Assembly (NCBI GenBank): GCA_025774935.1
Contig: JALGZK010000002.1
Coordinates: 298,254-362,253 of the forward strand
Source of the DNA: a bacterium
GTDB lineage: Bacteria > Joyebacterota > Joyebacteria > Joyebacterales > Joyebacteraceae
DNA length: 64,000 nucleotides
Direction of reading: 5' to 3'
In this document: piece by piece, positions 7,489 to 16,599 of the stretch
Layout: every line of letters starts with the position of its first letter
Position numbering within the stretch: the first letter of the stretch is position 1
Translations under genes and position numbers: made by a program
Notes under the pieces: model-generated
Databases searched by the model: none
Seen by the model: only the letters and a program-made list of their open reading frames with translations
Told to the model about the DNA's origin: nothing

Positions 7489-9030
7489 ATGGCCGCCATC
7501 CCTTCTCGTCCCCGAATGACCCGCTCCACCTCTGGACGCTGCGTTCCGGTGCTCGCCCTCCTCACGCTCATCGCGCTCGCAGTCGTGATGCTCTCCGGTT
7601 GCGCCTCGAAGAGAGAGGGTCGCGTCGCCGAGCCCGCTGCGGCCGCCGGATCGTGGGAGTGCGCCGTCGTGGACGGTGACCTCGACGCACCGTGGTACGC
7701 GAGAGAGGCGGGGTCCTGGTGGAACGATTCCGGCAGCTACTTCATCGTGCACCGCTCGTCGCCGGAGTCTCTCGTTTTGGCCGCCGACCCCGGCGCCGCC
7801 GCGTTGCTGCCGGAGACCACCGAAGACGCCGCGGTGTGGGAGGCCGTCGACGCCGGCGCCTCAGATGTCCTGAGACTTCTGGGGTTGCGGGATGTGGAGT
7901 ACACGGCGTCCGAGGGCGCGCGACTGAGGACGCGGACCTCTCGCGCCCTCGTCGGTGGCCGCCAGCCGGAGTTCCCACGCGCCCAGCTGGCGGGGCTCGT
8001 GACCGAGCGGTGCTCGGTGGGTCACGGCGCGGTCGAGACGTGGCGTGCGACGATACTCCTCGAGTACCCCGCGGCTTTCCTTCAGGGCGACGCGAACAAC
8101 GCCCGCTGGGAGGGCCAGCGGCTTGAGAGCGAGGCAGGCGTCCTCTACGACTCCGCAAGGTCGTTCTTCGGCGAGGGGCTCTGGCTCGAAGGGCTCATCG
8201 AGCTCGCCGCGGCGAGGCGGCTCCTCGAACGTGCAGCGAGGCCGCTCGAAGCGAACGGCCTCGTCGCCAGGATCGAGGAGATGATGGACTGGGCCCGTCA
8301 CGCGGTTGTGGTCGAGCCCGTCAGCGCGACGGCGGTAGTCGAGATCGGTGCCAGGGAAGCAGCGACCGCCGAGTTCGCTTGTCACTACGAGTGGGACGGG
8401 CGACGGATCGCTGCTACGCGCGTGCCGATCGAGTTCGAGGCGCGCGGCTTCCGGGCGGTCCTGTCGTGCGATGTCGAGAGCGATGGGAACGGAGCTGCGA
8501 AGTGCCGCATTCTCTCTGCGTACGGAGAGCCGGGATCGTACGAGATCGTTCCCGTACTGAACGCGAGGGTCGTCTCCGCGGCCGTCGGTCACCCGCTCTG
8601 GGGGCGCGCCGCTCTCGATGAGGGAGGTGTGGTTCAGGTGTTCCTCGTCGCGGGCGCCCACGCTGTGACCGTCTGTCTGGAGCTCGACGGTGCGGACGCG
8701 CAGGATGGAGCGCAGTTCCGTTCCGGGTACAACCGGCGAATGGAGGCGGGCGGCTTCGGTGTGGGCGAGTGCGGGCCCGACACCGACGTGCTCGTTCGGG
8801 CCGCAGTGGGAGTATCGTCCGGGCAGCAGGGGGAGGAGTGGCATGCCGTCGCGGCCGTCGACGCGTCGGCCTTCGACCAGCGCTCCGCGCGGACTCTCGG
8901 AGAAGCGAAGATCACCGTGGCAGAGTCGTCGCCCGACGCCGCACGGGACGCGGAGGTTCTGGCGCTGAAGGAGCTGGGGCGGCTCGTCGCGGCCTACTAC
9001 TCGAGGAGGATTCTCGCGGCAGGCCCGTAG
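7489..9030 (+). CDS. Large predicted lipoprotein of unknown function
   Basis: 513 residues from the ATG at 7489 (GGGAGG four bases before); a GTG at 7444 would add 15. The N terminus has a basic stretch, a hydrophobic segment (VLALLTLIALAVVMLSGC) and a lipobox LSGC, so it is exported and lipid-anchored. The early region, with PWYAREAG and later LVTERCSVGHGAVETWRATILLEYP, loosely recalls the LPP20-type lipoprotein fold. A helical, Ala/Leu/Glu-rich stretch follows (about 215-280), and then beta-rich domains. The end (SSPDAARDAEVLALKELGRLV) again looks like LPP20-type repeats. Its 3' end overlaps the convergent lipoprotein gene by 34 bp. Function is unknown. Confidence 0.75.
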   Translation: MAAIPSRPRMTRSTSGRCVPVLALLTLIALAVVMLSGCASKREGRVAEPAAAAGSWECAVVDGDLDAPWYAREAGSWWNDSGSYFIVHRSSPESLVLAADPGAAALLPETTEDAAVWEAVDAGASDVLRLLGLRDVEYTASEGARLRTRTSRALVGGRQPEFPRAQLAGLVTERCSVGHGAVETWRATILLEYPAAFLQGDANNARWEGQRLESEAGVLYDSARSFFGEGLWLEGLIELAAARRLLERAARPLEANGLVARIEEMMDWARHAVVVEPVSATAVVEIGAREAATAEFACHYEWDGRRIAATRVPIEFEARGFRAVLSCDVESDGNGAAKCRILSAYGEPGSYEIVPVLNARVVSAAVGHPLWGRAALDEGGVVQVFLVAGAHAVTVCLELDGADAQDGAQFRSGYNRRMEAGGFGVGECGPDTDVLVRAAVGVSSGQQGEEWHAVAAVDASAFDQRSARTLGEAKITVAESSPDAARDAEVLALKELGRLVAAYYSRRILAAGP

Positions 9031-9803
9031 CGGGCGTCCCCCGCGGCACGAGCCGCGAGTTCCGTCACGGTCACCGAGAACTCGCTCTGGCTGTCGTAGT
9101 AGGAGGTCGAGAAGAACCCCCACCCGGCTCCCGTGATGTTGCCCTCGGTTCCACCGTCCGGGAACGGACCCGAGACGGCCTCAACGTATCCCGTGAACTC
9201 CCCCGCCATCCCGATGTCCTCGGGCAGGAACGACACAGTCGTATCGGCAAGCGTCTCCGAGAGGAACTCCGTGTCCCCGCTCCCGTCGAGGACCGCGTTC
9301 ACCACGTAGTAGTCGGCGTCCTCAGACGAACCCCACACCAGCGTGAGCGTGTCGCCGAGTGAGACCGCGGCGGGAGCGGTGACGCTGAACGATCCCGGCA
9401 CGCGCGTGGCGGCGGTTGCGAACCCGTAGTCTGTCGTGACCTGGAGCGAGCAGTGCGTCCCGGGAGCCCACAGAAGCTGTTCCTCGTCGAGCGATGCGAC
9501 CAGGCCGAGGTGGTCCGGCGAGGATGCCACGTCCAACTGCCTGCCGTTCACGAGCACGACGAGGAGATTCGGCAGCGGATCCGCGGAACAGAACACTTCA
9601 ATGCTCGTCCACTCCGCGCGGTCGCCGCCGAACTCGGCGACTCCACCGGATATGAACGGTTCGACGTCGCCCGTCCCGGGGTCGGTGCAGGTCACGTCGT
9701 CCGAACATCCGGCGACGAGGAACGCGATCGCGGCGACGGACACGGCGACGACTGCCGTGGCGGCGCGTGTCGACCCGGGAACAGCCCGGCTTCTGGCGTG
9801 CAT
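8997..9803 (-). CDS. Predicted lipoprotein, beta-rich, unknown function
   Basis: 268 residues from the ATG at 9803, which has GGAG 4-5 nt upstream. A GTG at 9824 overlaps the stop of the decarboxylase gene (GTGA) and would add seven residues, so translational coupling is possible. The N terminus is a lipoprotein signal with lipobox LVAGC. The remainder is Gly/Ser/Thr-rich with alternating hydrophobic residues and segments such as SLGDTLTLVW that resemble an Ig-like or fibronectin-type sandwich. No catalytic motif is seen. It is the last gene of the DUF364-decarboxylase operon. Its last 34 bp overlap the end of the convergent lipoprotein gene. Confidence 0.7.
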   Translation of the reverse strand: MHARSRAVPGSTRAATAVVAVSVAAIAFLVAGCSDDVTCTDPGTGDVEPFISGGVAEFGGDRAEWTSIEVFCSADPLPNLLVVLVNGRQLDVASSPDHLGLVASLDEEQLLWAPGTHCSLQVTTDYGFATAATRVPGSFSVTAPAAVSLGDTLTLVWGSSEDADYYVVNAVLDGSGDTEFLSETLADTTVSFLPEDIGMAGEFTGYVEAVSGPFPDGGTEGNITGAGWGFFSTSYYDSQSEFSVTVTELAARAAGDARYGPAARILLE

Positions 9804-9820
9804 GGTCTCCGTCCTCTCGA

Positions 9821-11080
9821 TCACTCGGGTTCGGGCAGGGGCCGCTGGTTCAGAAGGAGGTCCTCAACCCTTCCGCGCTTCCTCGCCTCATGCATCTCTC
9901 CGTCGAGAACCAGCGCCTCCGCCGGCGTCGCGTGGGAAAGGAACAGCTGAGGGCTCATCGAGTACCCGTACGCGCCGGCGTTGAAGATCCCGACGAGGTC
10001 TTCCAGTGCAACGTCCTCCGGGACCTCGATCTCCTGGCTCGTGATGTCGATTGGCGTGCAGAGCGGTCCGGCGACCTTCGCGGTCCCGCCGCCGGTCGAC
10101 GCTAACTTGTTGACTACCTTCGCCTGGTGCCTGACCTTCATGAGGACCGGCCGGACGAACTGGTTGATGCCGCCGTCGGTGATGACGAATCTCTCTCCCC
10201 GCGACTCCTTGAGTTCGATGATCCGGGAGACGAAGACGCCGCTCTCGGAGAGAAGGTACCTGCCGAGTTCCAGGATGAGGCGGGAGTCGCTCCTGCTGGA
10301 GAACGGCCGGAAGACATCCTCGACGGCCGCGCCGAGTGCCGGCATATCGAGCGACGCTTCCTCTTCATAGTGCGGGACGCCCAGTCCGCCTCCGAAGTCG
10401 ATTGCGACGAGCTCGGTTCCGGTGACGCTCTCCACGTGGTCCGCGACGGCGAGCGTCCGCTTCGCGTTCTCTATGATCTCGTCCTCGTGCAGGATCTGGC
10501 TCGCCGTGTAGACGTGTATTCCCACAATCTCGATCGCGCGCTTGTCCCACGACTTCCCTAGGCGGTCGAGCTTCTCCTCGTCGATCCCGAACTTGCTCGG
10601 ACCTCCGGCCATCCTCTCGTGGAGAGGACCCGCGGAGCCGCCGCCGGACTTCGTGAGCCCCACCGACGTGTTGATGCGGAGCGCGACGCGCGCGGGCACG
10701 CCGACGAGCTTCGAGATATGCGCGATGTGCTCGAGCTCGCGGAACGACTCGGCGTTGATCGCGTAGATCCCAGAGATGATCGCTTCCTCGAGCTCCCGGT
10801 CGGATTTGCCGGGGCCGGCGAAGACGATATCGAGCGGGTCGTAGCCTGCCTCTCGCGCGAGGAAGAGCTCTCCTCCGGATGCTATCTCGGAGCCCGCGCC
10901 GAGCGACCTGAGCAGGCCGATGAGCGCGAGGGAAGGGTTCGCCTTCATCGAGTAGAACACGTCGAACGACGGGAACGACCTCCGGAGCGTCTCGTACCGC
11001 TCACGGATCATGTTCCCGTCGTAGACGAACAAGGGCGTGCCGAACTGGCGGACGATCTCCGTCACGGGTACGCCGCCCAC
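9821..11080 (-). CDS. LysA-type PLP-dependent decarboxylase (fold type III)
   Basis: 419 residues from the GTG at 11080. The alanine-racemase-like barrel carries the PLP lysine K46 in YSMKAN, the phosphate-binding GGGLGVPH loop and an ELGRYL motif. The C-terminal Greek-key domain carries GPLCTPID and GAYGYSMS. These identify the diaminopimelate/ornithine decarboxylase family. The GPLCTPID form is closer to my recollection of the exosortase-associated branch (GPLCTPLD) than to lysine-pathway LysA (GPxCES), so the substrate is uncertain. The frame extends upstream with a LysA-like NFTQTDGVLE segment to a CTG at 11119 that has AAGGAGG four bases before it, so the real start may be there. It lies 48-87 bp after the DUF364-like gene in one operon. 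Confidence 0.8.
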   Translation of the reverse strand: MGGVPVTEIVRQFGTPLFVYDGNMIRERYETLRRSFPSFDVFYSMKANPSLALIGLLRSLGAGSEIASGGELFLAREAGYDPLDIVFAGPGKSDRELEEAIISGIYAINAESFRELEHIAHISKLVGVPARVALRINTSVGLTKSGGGSAGPLHERMAGGPSKFGIDEEKLDRLGKSWDKRAIEIVGIHVYTASQILHEDEIIENAKRTLAVADHVESVTGTELVAIDFGGGLGVPHYEEEASLDMPALGAAVEDVFRPFSSRSDSRLILELGRYLLSESGVFVSRIIELKESRGERFVITDGGINQFVRPVLMKVRHQAKVVNKLASTGGGTAKVAGPLCTPIDITSQEIEVPEDVALEDLVGIFNAGAYGYSMSPQLFLSHATPAEALVLDGEMHEARKRGRVEDLLLNQRPLPEPE

Positions 11081-11167
11081 CTCGAGAACGCCGTCGGTCT
11101 GTGTGAAGTTCCTGAGCAGAAGGCCTCCTTCGGCGGGGCGCGCGCCCCGCTCCGCGAACGACCGGCG

Positions 11168-11974
11168 TCATCCCCTCCGGAAGACGTCGATCCTGGTGGT
11201 TCCACCGAAGATGTAGAACGGGAACGGCTCGGCGATCGCGCTGTCGACGCCGAAGCGTATGTACTCCTCGCAGAGGTTCGCGCCCGTCTCACAGAACATG
11301 ACGAGACGCGTCCCCCCGCGCTTCGCGGCTTTGAAGATGTCCTCCATCGTATCGGTCGAGATGATCATGCCCGTCATGACGGCGACGTCGCACTCCTCGA
11401 CGAACTCGACGGTCCTCTCTTCGTCGAAGATAGGGATGCCGCCGATCTCCGAGCCGACCAGGACGGGGTCTTCGTCGGTCCCGACCACTTCGATCCCGCG
11501 CTCGGTGAGCGCCTTGATGATGTTCCCGATCACACCTACGTTGACCACGCGGCCGCCCTCGATGCCCATCATCTCGAGCTGGCGAAGGACCTCGTTCACG
11601 ACGATGCCGCTGCGCCAGAGCGCCTTCTCTCCGGACGTCCCGGTCATCGTGAACGACTCGTCCGGGTGCTTCTCGAACGCGGAGTACATCGCGTCGACCG
11701 CCGCCACCTCGAAACAGCGGTACTTGTGCTCGACGGTCCGGGCGTCCTTGCCGAGAAGGTAGAAGCCCTCGGTGAGCGCCGGAATCGTCGAGCAGTAGCA
11801 GGCGCCCTCCCCGACGGTCTGGATGATGAGGTAGGTGTAGTTGAACGTCCGCTCGGCAGGGTTCGGCCGGAAGAGGAGATCGGTCCGCCACAGACCGCGG
11901 ATGCGGAAGTCCTCGTCGGGCATCCCCTTGCTCCTCTTGACTGCTGTTCTCTTGAGTTCCTTGATGTACTCCAA
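11168..11974 (-). CDS. DUF364-like (putative heavy-metal chelation) Rossmann-fold protein
   Basis: 268 residues. The start is a TTG at 11974 with GAGGGGA just upstream. The N-terminal half (about 1-125) contains a motif TFNYTYLIIQTVGEGACYCS and a second conserved block EHKYRCFEVAAVDAMYSA. The C-terminal half reads like DUF364: VVNVGVIGNIIKAL (dinucleotide-like loop), then DPVLVGSEIGG, then CDVAVMTGMIISTDTMEDIF and a final GGTTRIDVFRRG. DUF364 proteins are annotated as possible metal-chelation factors, but no reaction is established. It is the first gene of the operon with the LysA-type decarboxylase and behind a strong promoter, so the two probably act on the same amino-acid-like substrate. 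Family assignment is by motif only. Confidence 0.55.
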   Translation of the reverse strand: MEYIKELKRTAVKRSKGMPDEDFRIRGLWRTDLLFRPNPAERTFNYTYLIIQTVGEGACYCSTIPALTEGFYLLGKDARTVEHKYRCFEVAAVDAMYSAFEKHPDESFTMTGTSGEKALWRSGIVVNEVLRQLEMMGIEGGRVVNVGVIGNIIKALTERGIEVVGTDEDPVLVGSEIGGIPIFDEERTVEFVEECDVAVMTGMIISTDTMEDIFKAAKRGGTRLVMFCETGANLCEEYIRFGVDSAIAEPFPFYIFGGTTRIDVFRRG

Positions 11975-12036
11975 GGTCCCCTCTTCGGTTGATGTCAGGC
12001 CGCTCCGGATTCCGCGGCAAGAGGCCGGCTCCGGGG

Positions 12037-12065
12037 AATATACCTGCCCGCACCCGCTCCGTCAA
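12037..12065 (-). promoter_or_regulatory. Strong sigma-70 promoter of the DUF364-decarboxylase operon
   Basis: Minus strand TTGACG (12065-12060), exactly 17 nt, TATATT (12042-12037), about 60 nt upstream of the TTG start. Five of six bases match consensus in each hexamer. Confidence 0.75.
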
Positions 12066-12102
12066 TCCGACCGCCCCGGGGCGCGGGATGCCGCGGAGCC
12101 GG

Positions 12103-15100
12103 TCACTTCAGGAAGACGACCTTGCGCTGGAAACCCTGGTCGCCTATGCGAGCCCGCACGAAGTAGATGCCGCTCGCCACCCGCTCTCCGCTCGAGTTGG
12201 TGCCGTCCCACTCCAGGAAGTAGGTGCCGGCGTCCGCGCCCGTCTCCTCGAGCAACGCGACGCGGCGGCCGGCGACGTCGTAGATGCCGACGGCGACCCA
12301 CTGTTCGTCGGTTCCGACCGAGTACGCCAGCTCGACCAGGTCGCGGAACGGGTTCGGGTGGGGGAGCGAAAGCCCGCCGCCCGGCGGGCACGGAGGTACG
12401 TCGACATCCCAAGGCCCCCTCAACGTCGTTCCTCCCCACCGCTCGACTACCGCCAGACGATACGAGTAGACCGTTGCAGCGGCGACAGCCTCGTCGACGA
12501 AGTCGTACCGTCCGTTCGGTCCGGCCACGAGGAGCTCGTCGTTCAGTCGCTCCCAGGCGTCGGTGGAGCCGGCGACACCCTCGCGCCTCTCGATCCGACA
12601 CCCCTTCGGGTCGTCGGGCGGGTCGAGATACCATGAGAATTCGACCGAACGCGGCGTCGCTTCCCAATCGAAGAAGACGAGGTCCGCGGAGGCCTGCCAC
12701 TCGTCAAGGCTCGCGAGAACCGTTCCGATCATCGTCGTCGCCTGCGGGGTCTCGAGGTAGTAGAACGGGAACCCGAACCACGCGAGCGTGCCGGTTCCGT
12801 CCGTCGGGAAGCGCGCGGTCGCGCAGGGCATCTCGTGGAGGGTGTCGTTCAGGTACGCGTCGAACAGGTAGAGCCTCGCCGTCGTGCCCAGAGGCCTCAC
12901 TGTCTCGCAGTACGGGATCCCCCCGAGCTCCTCGTACTCGTCGCCCCACTTCACGACCGTGTCGACGGGGACGTCGACGAATGCGGGTGGACCGACAGAG
13001 AGCCCTCCGAGGAACGCGTACCCGTACGTCGATGGCGAAGCCGGGTTCTGGTTGGCGCCCGCGTTCCTCAGGCTGTCGACGCCCACGTAGTCGTAGACGA
13101 ACTCGCCGGGAACGTAGCGTGGCGAGTAGTCGAACGGGCCGCTTCCCCCGAGGGTCGCGAGAGACGACTGTCCCTCGAGGATGAGGTTCCCGCCGGCCCG
13201 CACGTATCCCTCTATATTATGATATGCGGACTCGGCCTGCGCCGCCCTCAGGAACCCCCCGTTCCTGTCGAGCGTCCAGATGATGGTGCGGTACCTCCCG
13301 AGCTCCTCCATCGGCGGGAGGGTCGGGAAGCCTCCCTCGATGTGCTCCAGCGGGTCCCACACGTCGTGCTCGCGATCCGAGAGTATCGAGTCGTAGAACG
13401 CGTCGTGCAGCTCGTCGTCCACGGCCGAATCGAGCCAGTCGTCCACGCGAAGGAGGTCGCTGGACATCGGGGCCGCGACGGGCGCGAGCACGATGCGGCC
13501 GACCGTGGTCGCTCCGTTCTCGTCGCTGGCCAGGAAGTAGACCGCCGTGTCGCCCAGCGCCGGTCTCAGGACGAACTTGCGGGGCGTCTCCTCCAGGGCG
13601 GCCCACGCCGTGGAGTCGTTCACCGCGACCGCCGCGGAGTCGGACACGCCGCAGTACGAGGAGGCGTCGGTCGAGATCTCGAAGACGAGAAGCTCGTTCT
13701 CGAAGACGGAGACCGGGACGTCGTCCTCTTCGGTCCAACGCTCGACGAACACCCTCGTCTCCGGGAGGAAGTTCGTCTCGACAGTGATTGTGGGGTAGAG
13801 GAGTCTCGCCTCGAACGTGTGGCCGGTGGGCGACGGGTCGCGGGCGCCGTCGTCGTCGACCGCGCGCACGAGGAACCGGTACGTATCCTCGGACAAACCC
13901 TCGAGCGTGATGGAGCGCTGGCCGGCGGGAAGCGGGGTCCAGCTGCGGCCGGCGCCGCCGGAATCCTCGCGGCGGGTCGCGCCGTCGGGCTGCTCCACCG
14001 TGTACTCGTAGCCGACGACCTCGCCGTCGAAGTCGACGCCGTCCCACTCGAATGTCGGGCTGAGCGTGAGGGTCTCACGCGTGGCGGCGCAGTTCTCGAC
14101 GAGCGTCGTCTCGGGGAGGAGGTTCGGGTCCTCGCCGACGACTCCCGCGACTGCCGCGGTGGCCACCAGGTTCGTAGCGGCGATCGACCAGAGGAGGTCA
14201 GGGTCCACGTGATCGATGATGTCGTTCGGCGTGTGGAGGTACAGGTTGTGCCCGTTCGGGTCGGTGTCGACGACGTTGTAGCCGGCCTCCCAGAAGCTGT
14301 TCTGGTCGCTAGAGCCGATCGGCTGGACGGTCGTGTCGAACGGGTGCGCGGTGTAGGTGCGCGCCACGTCGGCGATGAAGGCGCCGACCGCGAGAGCCTG
14401 CGAGTCGGAGTAGACCGTCGCGAACGGAGCCTCCGCCGTCTCGACGCCGATGCAGTCAACGTTGAGATACAGGACGATGTCGAGGCTCTCTTCGACCGCG
14501 TCTGCGACGAACGCCCTGCTTCCCCACAGCCCGACCTCCTCGGCAGACCAGCAGGCGAAGATGACCGAGCGGTCGAGACCCACGTCCCTGAGGACGCGGG
14601 CAGCCTCGAGCACCGCCGCAGTACCCGTCGCGTTATCCTCGGCGCCCGGCGCGGGGGCGTCCGGGTCGGTGAAGTTCTCGTTGGTCACGGAATCGTAGTG
14701 TCCGCCGAGGATCACGTACTCCGTGGGCCTCGTGGTGCCCGGCTTGACCGCCACGACGTTCACCGCGCTGACCGAGTCCTGGAAAGTCCACGTTCGGAAC
14801 GTGTCGGTCCGGATGTCGGCGTAGCCGAGGGACGCGAACTCGTCCCGGATCCAGTACCCCGCGGCCCAGCACGAGTCGACTACGACGTAGCGGCTGACGA
14901 AGTCCTGGAGGCGCTGGATGGTGGCCATCATGTTGTCGGCGCTCGTGGAGTCGATGAGCGCCGCGATGGTCTCGTCCGAGGGTACCCGGAGCAGGAGATC
15001 GTCGGCGGGCCAGGACCGGGCGCGCGCCTCGGGCGGTCGGGTGTCCGGTGGGCGAGGGGCCGCCCCCAGCGTGAACGCGAGTGGTTCGCGGTCGGTGTGC

Positions 15101-15216
15101 GGGCTCGGCGGGACGTCCGCGGACTGCGCTCGGGCCGGCCCGGTCGGGCAGGCGAACGGACCCAGGACGAACACGACTGCTATGACGGCGGGAAGTGGGC
15201 TCCGGAGGTGGGCCAT
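12103..15216 (-). CDS. Secreted M28-family aminopeptidase with C-terminal sorting domain
   Basis: 1037 residues from the ATG at 15216 (AGAGGAG upstream; a start at 15267 would put extra residues before the signal peptide). The signal peptide is followed by a linker. The M28 domain (about 120-370) has the two-zinc ligand set: His in GGHYDS, Asp in GAEDNATG, Glu-Glu in SAEEVGLWG, Asp in LNVDCIG and His in YLHTPNDI. Fibronectin-like segments (about 400-600) follow, then a region with YRTIIWTLDRN and GYVRAGGNLILEG that resembles a GATase-like fold, a further Ig-like domain, and a C-terminal FlgD-type domain (LPHPNPFRD, IYDVAGRRV, SGIYFVRA). It probably releases N-terminal amino acids outside the cell. 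It is transcribed alone, divergent from moxR. Confidence 0.88.
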   Translation of the reverse strand: MAHLRSPLPAVIAVVFVLGPFACPTGPARAQSADVPPSPHTDREPLAFTLGAAPRPPDTRPPEARARSWPADDLLLRVPSDETIAALIDSTSADNMMATIQRLQDFVSRYVVVDSCWAAGYWIRDEFASLGYADIRTDTFRTWTFQDSVSAVNVVAVKPGTTRPTEYVILGGHYDSVTNENFTDPDAPAPGAEDNATGTAAVLEAARVLRDVGLDRSVIFACWSAEEVGLWGSRAFVADAVEESLDIVLYLNVDCIGVETAEAPFATVYSDSQALAVGAFIADVARTYTAHPFDTTVQPIGSSDQNSFWEAGYNVVDTDPNGHNLYLHTPNDIIDHVDPDLLWSIAATNLVATAAVAGVVGEDPNLLPETTLVENCAATRETLTLSPTFEWDGVDFDGEVVGYEYTVEQPDGATRREDSGGAGRSWTPLPAGQRSITLEGLSEDTYRFLVRAVDDDGARDPSPTGHTFEARLLYPTITVETNFLPETRVFVERWTEEDDVPVSVFENELLVFEISTDASSYCGVSDSAAVAVNDSTAWAALEETPRKFVLRPALGDTAVYFLASDENGATTVGRIVLAPVAAPMSSDLLRVDDWLDSAVDDELHDAFYDSILSDREHDVWDPLEHIEGGFPTLPPMEELGRYRTIIWTLDRNGGFLRAAQAESAYHNIEGYVRAGGNLILEGQSSLATLGGSGPFDYSPRYVPGEFVYDYVGVDSLRNAGANQNPASPSTYGYAFLGGLSVGPPAFVDVPVDTVVKWGDEYEELGGIPYCETVRPLGTTARLYLFDAYLNDTLHEMPCATARFPTDGTGTLAWFGFPFYYLETPQATTMIGTVLASLDEWQASADLVFFDWEATPRSVEFSWYLDPPDDPKGCRIERREGVAGSTDAWERLNDELLVAGPNGRYDFVDEAVAAATVYSYRLAVVERWGGTTLRGPWDVDVPPCPPGGGLSLPHPNPFRDLVELAYSVGTDEQWVAVGIYDVAGRRVALLEETGADAGTYFLEWDGTNSSGERVASGIYFVRARIGDQGFQRKVVFLK

Positions 15217-15274
15217 TCCGGCTCCTCTGGCGTGTCGGGGGTGCGGTCCGCCCGTGCGTGCGGGCACCCTGTCG

Positions 15275-15280
15275 ATTATA
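15275..15280 (-). promoter_or_regulatory. Consensus -10 element upstream of the M28 peptidase gene
   Basis: Minus strand TATAAT (15280-15275), about 55 nt before the ATG at 15216. A good -35 is not visible at 16-18 nt (TCGCGG), so the element alone is reported. Confidence 0.45.
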
Positions 15281-15345
15281 CACGTAGCTTCCGCTTTCCG
15301 CGAGTTTGCCCGTTCAGGAGGCCGTACGCGCGCCGGGGCGGTTTC

Positions 15346-15374
15346 TTGATTGCGCCTCCGGGGACTGCTAAACT
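15346..15374 (+). promoter_or_regulatory. Sigma-70 promoter of the moxR operon
   Basis: TTGATT (15346-15351), 17 nt, TAAACT (15369-15374). It leaves a leader of about 130 nt before the moxR ATG at 15514. The divergent M28 gene begins 130 bp to the left. Confidence 0.7.
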
Positions 15375-15513
15375 GACTGAGGCCGCACGTGTCCCAGTGA
15401 TGTGTGTGGTTCGAGACCGGACGATGGAAACCGCGGCGCGGGGCCGAGGAAGGGCCCGGTGCGGCGGATTAGTGCATTCCGGCCAGGCTGTGCCGACAAG
15501 AAACGAGGTTGAG

Positions 15514-16524
<1,011 letters not shown>

Positions 16525-16599
16525 ACCGATCGCCCGAGGACCCCGCCCCGCGGTCCGCACCCGGCGGTCCGCGCCCGGGAGTCCCCGCCCGGAGATCCC

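Noticed and set aside
10619..11992. A plus-strand frame opposite the DUF364-decarboxylase operon
   Set aside because: Both minus-strand genes have family motifs and a promoter. The opposite frame has none.
12835..15513. A very long plus-strand open frame leading into moxR
   Set aside because: It runs antisense through the M28 peptidase gene, which has all its zinc motifs. The Arg/Ala-rich translation has no family resemblance. The moxR start at 15514 has a ribosome-binding site and a promoter just upstream.
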